A stretch of 7,523 bases of DNA from a bacterium (GTDB taxonomy: Bacteria > Calditrichota > Calditrichia > RBG-13-44-9 > J042): NCBI GenBank assembly GCA_015494485.1, contig WGBF01000227.1, positions 1 through 7,523 of the forward strand, written 5' to 3'. The notes under the pieces were generated by a model. That model saw only the letters and a list, made by a program, of their open reading frames with translations. It searched no databases and was not told where the DNA came from. Positions 6,721 through 7,523 of this stretch are shown one piece after another. Position 1 is the stretch's first letter, and the number at the start of each line of letters is the position of its first letter. The position numbers and the translations under genes were made by a program.

Positions 6721-6725
6721 TGCCA
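6710..6725 (-). promoter_or_regulatory. candidate sigma-54 promoter for the lectin operon (imperfect -12)
   Basis: On the minus strand the sequence is TGGCACATCACTTGTG. The -24 part TGGCAC matches the TGGCACG-N4-TTGC(A/T) consensus fully up to the last G, and the GG-to-GT distance equals the required ten bases. The -12 part is TTGTG rather than TTGC(A/T), a departure at a key base. Transcription would start near 6699, leaving a leader of about 50 bases before the lectin ATG. Confidence 0.45.
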
Positions 6726-6778
6726 AATGCGAAAATCTTTTTCTATTAAGGCATCCCAATTGGTGGTGTGGTACGGAA

Positions 6779-6818
6779 TGCAACGGTAACCACTTATAAA
6801 ATATGCAATTATTGCCAC
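6779..6818. repeat. direct repeat pair TGCAA-N6-CCAC, candidate activator sites
   Basis: Two 15-base words, at 6779-6793 and 6804-6818, share TGCAA, a six-base spacer and CCAC, and start 25 bases apart. They lie between the two candidate sigma-54 promoters, roughly 80-120 bases from each predicted start site, where NtrC-type activators commonly bind. The second word also contains the odd-length palindrome GCAATTATTGC (6805-6815). No footprint or family consensus is known to me for this exact motif. Confidence 0.4.
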
Positions 6819-6872
6819 ATGGTAGGGATGAAACAGAGCTGTTTTATAGTGATTTGTAATAATCCAAACCGA

Positions 6873-6888
6873 TGGTATTAAACTTGCT
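6873..6888 (+). promoter_or_regulatory. sigma-54 (-24/-12) promoter of the response regulator gene
   Basis: The sequence TGGTATTAAACTTGCT has the invariant GG (6874-6875) and GC (6886-6887) separated by exactly ten bases, a perfect TTGCT -12 element and a T-run after it. The -24 element is TGGTAT against TGGCAC. The predicted start is near 6899, giving a leader of about 27 bases that still contains the SD site. Because the gene codes for an NtrC-family protein, autoactivation is plausible. Confidence 0.6.
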
Positions 6889-6915
6889 TTTAAAATCATA
6901 AAATACATGCACTTC

Positions 6916-6923
6916 GGAGGGAG
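6916..6923 (+). promoter_or_regulatory. Shine-Dalgarno of the response regulator gene
   Basis: GGAGGGAG lies 2 bases before the ATG at 6926, with the GGAGG core 5 bases away. It supports this ATG as the start, from which the receiver domain begins at once. Confidence 0.75.
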
Positions 6924-6925
6924 AA

Positions 6926-7523
6926 ATGAATAAACGGATTTTAATTGTTGATGATGATTATGTCTTTCTGAAAAGCCTGAAGCGCTTTTTCTATGTGTAT
7001 GGATATTCGGTTACCACGCTGGCCAATCCGAATACCGTGATCGATGTCTTATCGCAAAATGGTTATCATTGTGTTATCCTGGATGTGCATTTCCCGGGAG
7101 TGAATGGGTTAGAGGTGTTTAAATGGATAAAAGCACGTTATCCGGCTTTACCGGTGATCTTGATATCGGGACATAGTTCCATTGATACGGCTGTCGAAGC
7201 CTTGAAAATTGGCGCTTATGATTTTCTGGAAAAACCATTTGACCCGAATCGGCTTCTGATTTCGGTAAACAATGCGGTAGAAAAACACATGTTATGGGAA
7301 GAAAAAGAAAATATTTTAAATGAACTGAAAGATAATTATCAGTTAGTGGGGCAAAGTTCTGCCATTAAACGGATTATTCAGGAAATAAAAATGGCAGCAC
7401 AGGTGGATGCCAAAGTTTTGATTACCGGTGAGAGTGGTGTGGGAAAAGAACTTGTTGCCTGGGCCATTCATCATCAGAGTTCACGGCAGGGCAAGCCCTA
7501 TATTAAAATCAATTGTGCGGCCA
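6926..7523 (+). CDS. NtrC-family sigma-54-dependent response regulator, 5' part (runs off the window)
   Basis: The frame is open from ATG 6926 to the window end, giving 199 residues of a protein that normally runs to about 450. Residues 1-~120 are a receiver domain: M-N-K-R-I-L-I-V-D-D-D with the acidic pair at Asp9-Asp10, phospho-acceptor Asp53 in V-I-L-D-V, Ser81 and Lys103 in F-L-E-K-P-F. From ~140 the AAA+ domain begins (L-V-G-Q-S-S-A-I-K), with Walker A G-E-S-G-V-G-K-E at 168-175 and the typical K-P-Y-I-K-I-N-C-A just before the cut. The sigma-54 contact loop (GAFTGA), the Walker B motif and the C-terminal Fis-type helix-turn-helix would lie beyond the window and cannot be confirmed. It is divergent from the lectin operon and is the natural candidate regulator of it. 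The cognate kinase is not visible. Confidence 0.92.
   Translation, partial: MNKRILIVDDDYVFLKSLKRFFYVYGYSVTTLANPNTVIDVLSQNGYHCVILDVHFPGVNGLEVFKWIKARYPALPVILISGHSSIDTAVEALKIGAYDFLEKPFDPNRLLISVNNAVEKHMLWEEKENILNELKDNYQLVGQSSAIKRIIQEIKMAAQVDAKVLITGESGVGKELVAWAIHHQSSRQGKPYIKINCAA

Noticed and set aside
6649..6783. N-terminal extension of the lectin gene to an ATG at 6783
   Set aside because: The 45 extra residues are His/Arg-rich and would bury the signal peptide, they overlap the promoter-like region, and the ATG at 6648 has both an SD-like site and an immediate signal peptide.
6779..6818. The two repeats read on the minus strand as sigma-54 promoters (GTGG...TTGCA)
   Set aside because: The distance between GG and GC is eight bases instead of the ten that sigma-54 requires, so they are kept only as repeat candidates.
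6645..6908. 87-codon minus-strand frame across the divergent spacer
   Set aside because: No ribosome site precedes its ATG, the composition is not protein-like, and it covers the promoter and repeat motifs of the spacer.

Overview
The window looks like a piece of chromosome from a Gram-negative bacterium of the Fibrobacterota-Chlorobiota-Bacteroidota (FCB) superphylum. Two proteins end in type IX secretion system (T9SS) type A sorting domains, and a third has the look of a small outer-membrane beta-barrel. The genes have good Shine-Dalgarno (SD) sequences, which Bacteroidota generally lack, and there are sigma-54-type promoter motifs plus an NtrC-type regulator. Together these point to a lineage such as Calditrichota or Ignavibacteria rather than Bacteroidota proper. 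This placement is inference from gene content only.

From right to left on the minus strand there are four co-directional genes: an L-type lectin with a T9SS sorting domain (5608-6648), a small barrel-like outer-membrane protein (4995-5555), a 270-residue exported Asp-box (BNR) repeat protein (4099-4911), and a 1339-residue Asp-box/Ig-like protein with a T9SS sorting domain (83-4102). Gaps are 52 and 83 bp and the last two genes overlap by four bases (ATGA). A strong 12-bp-stem hairpin (47-75) closes the unit, so one operon encoding a cell-surface or secreted protein set is the simplest reading. Bases 1-42 may hold the last 13 codons of a convergent plus-strand gene.

Diverging from the lectin, across a 277-bp spacer, is the 5' part of a plus-strand gene for an NtrC-family response regulator (6926 to beyond the window). 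It has a complete receiver domain and the Walker A region of its AAA+ domain. The spacer carries a good -24/-12 (sigma-54) match in front of the regulator and a second, imperfect one in front of the lectin, with a pair of direct repeats between them that could be activator sites. The working model is a response regulator that, with sigma-54 RNA polymerase, controls itself and the divergent surface-protein operon. The model is inferred from motif matches and layout.

The most interesting points are the divergent sigma-54 control region, the bacterial L-type lectin that keeps all metal-ligand positions and is fused to a T9SS signal, the tandem Asp-box paralogues of which only one carries a sorting domain, the three-copy ~124-residue repeat in the large protein, and an 11-bp inverted repeat that brackets the outer-membrane protein gene. 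No mobile element, CRISPR array, tRNA or rRNA was seen.
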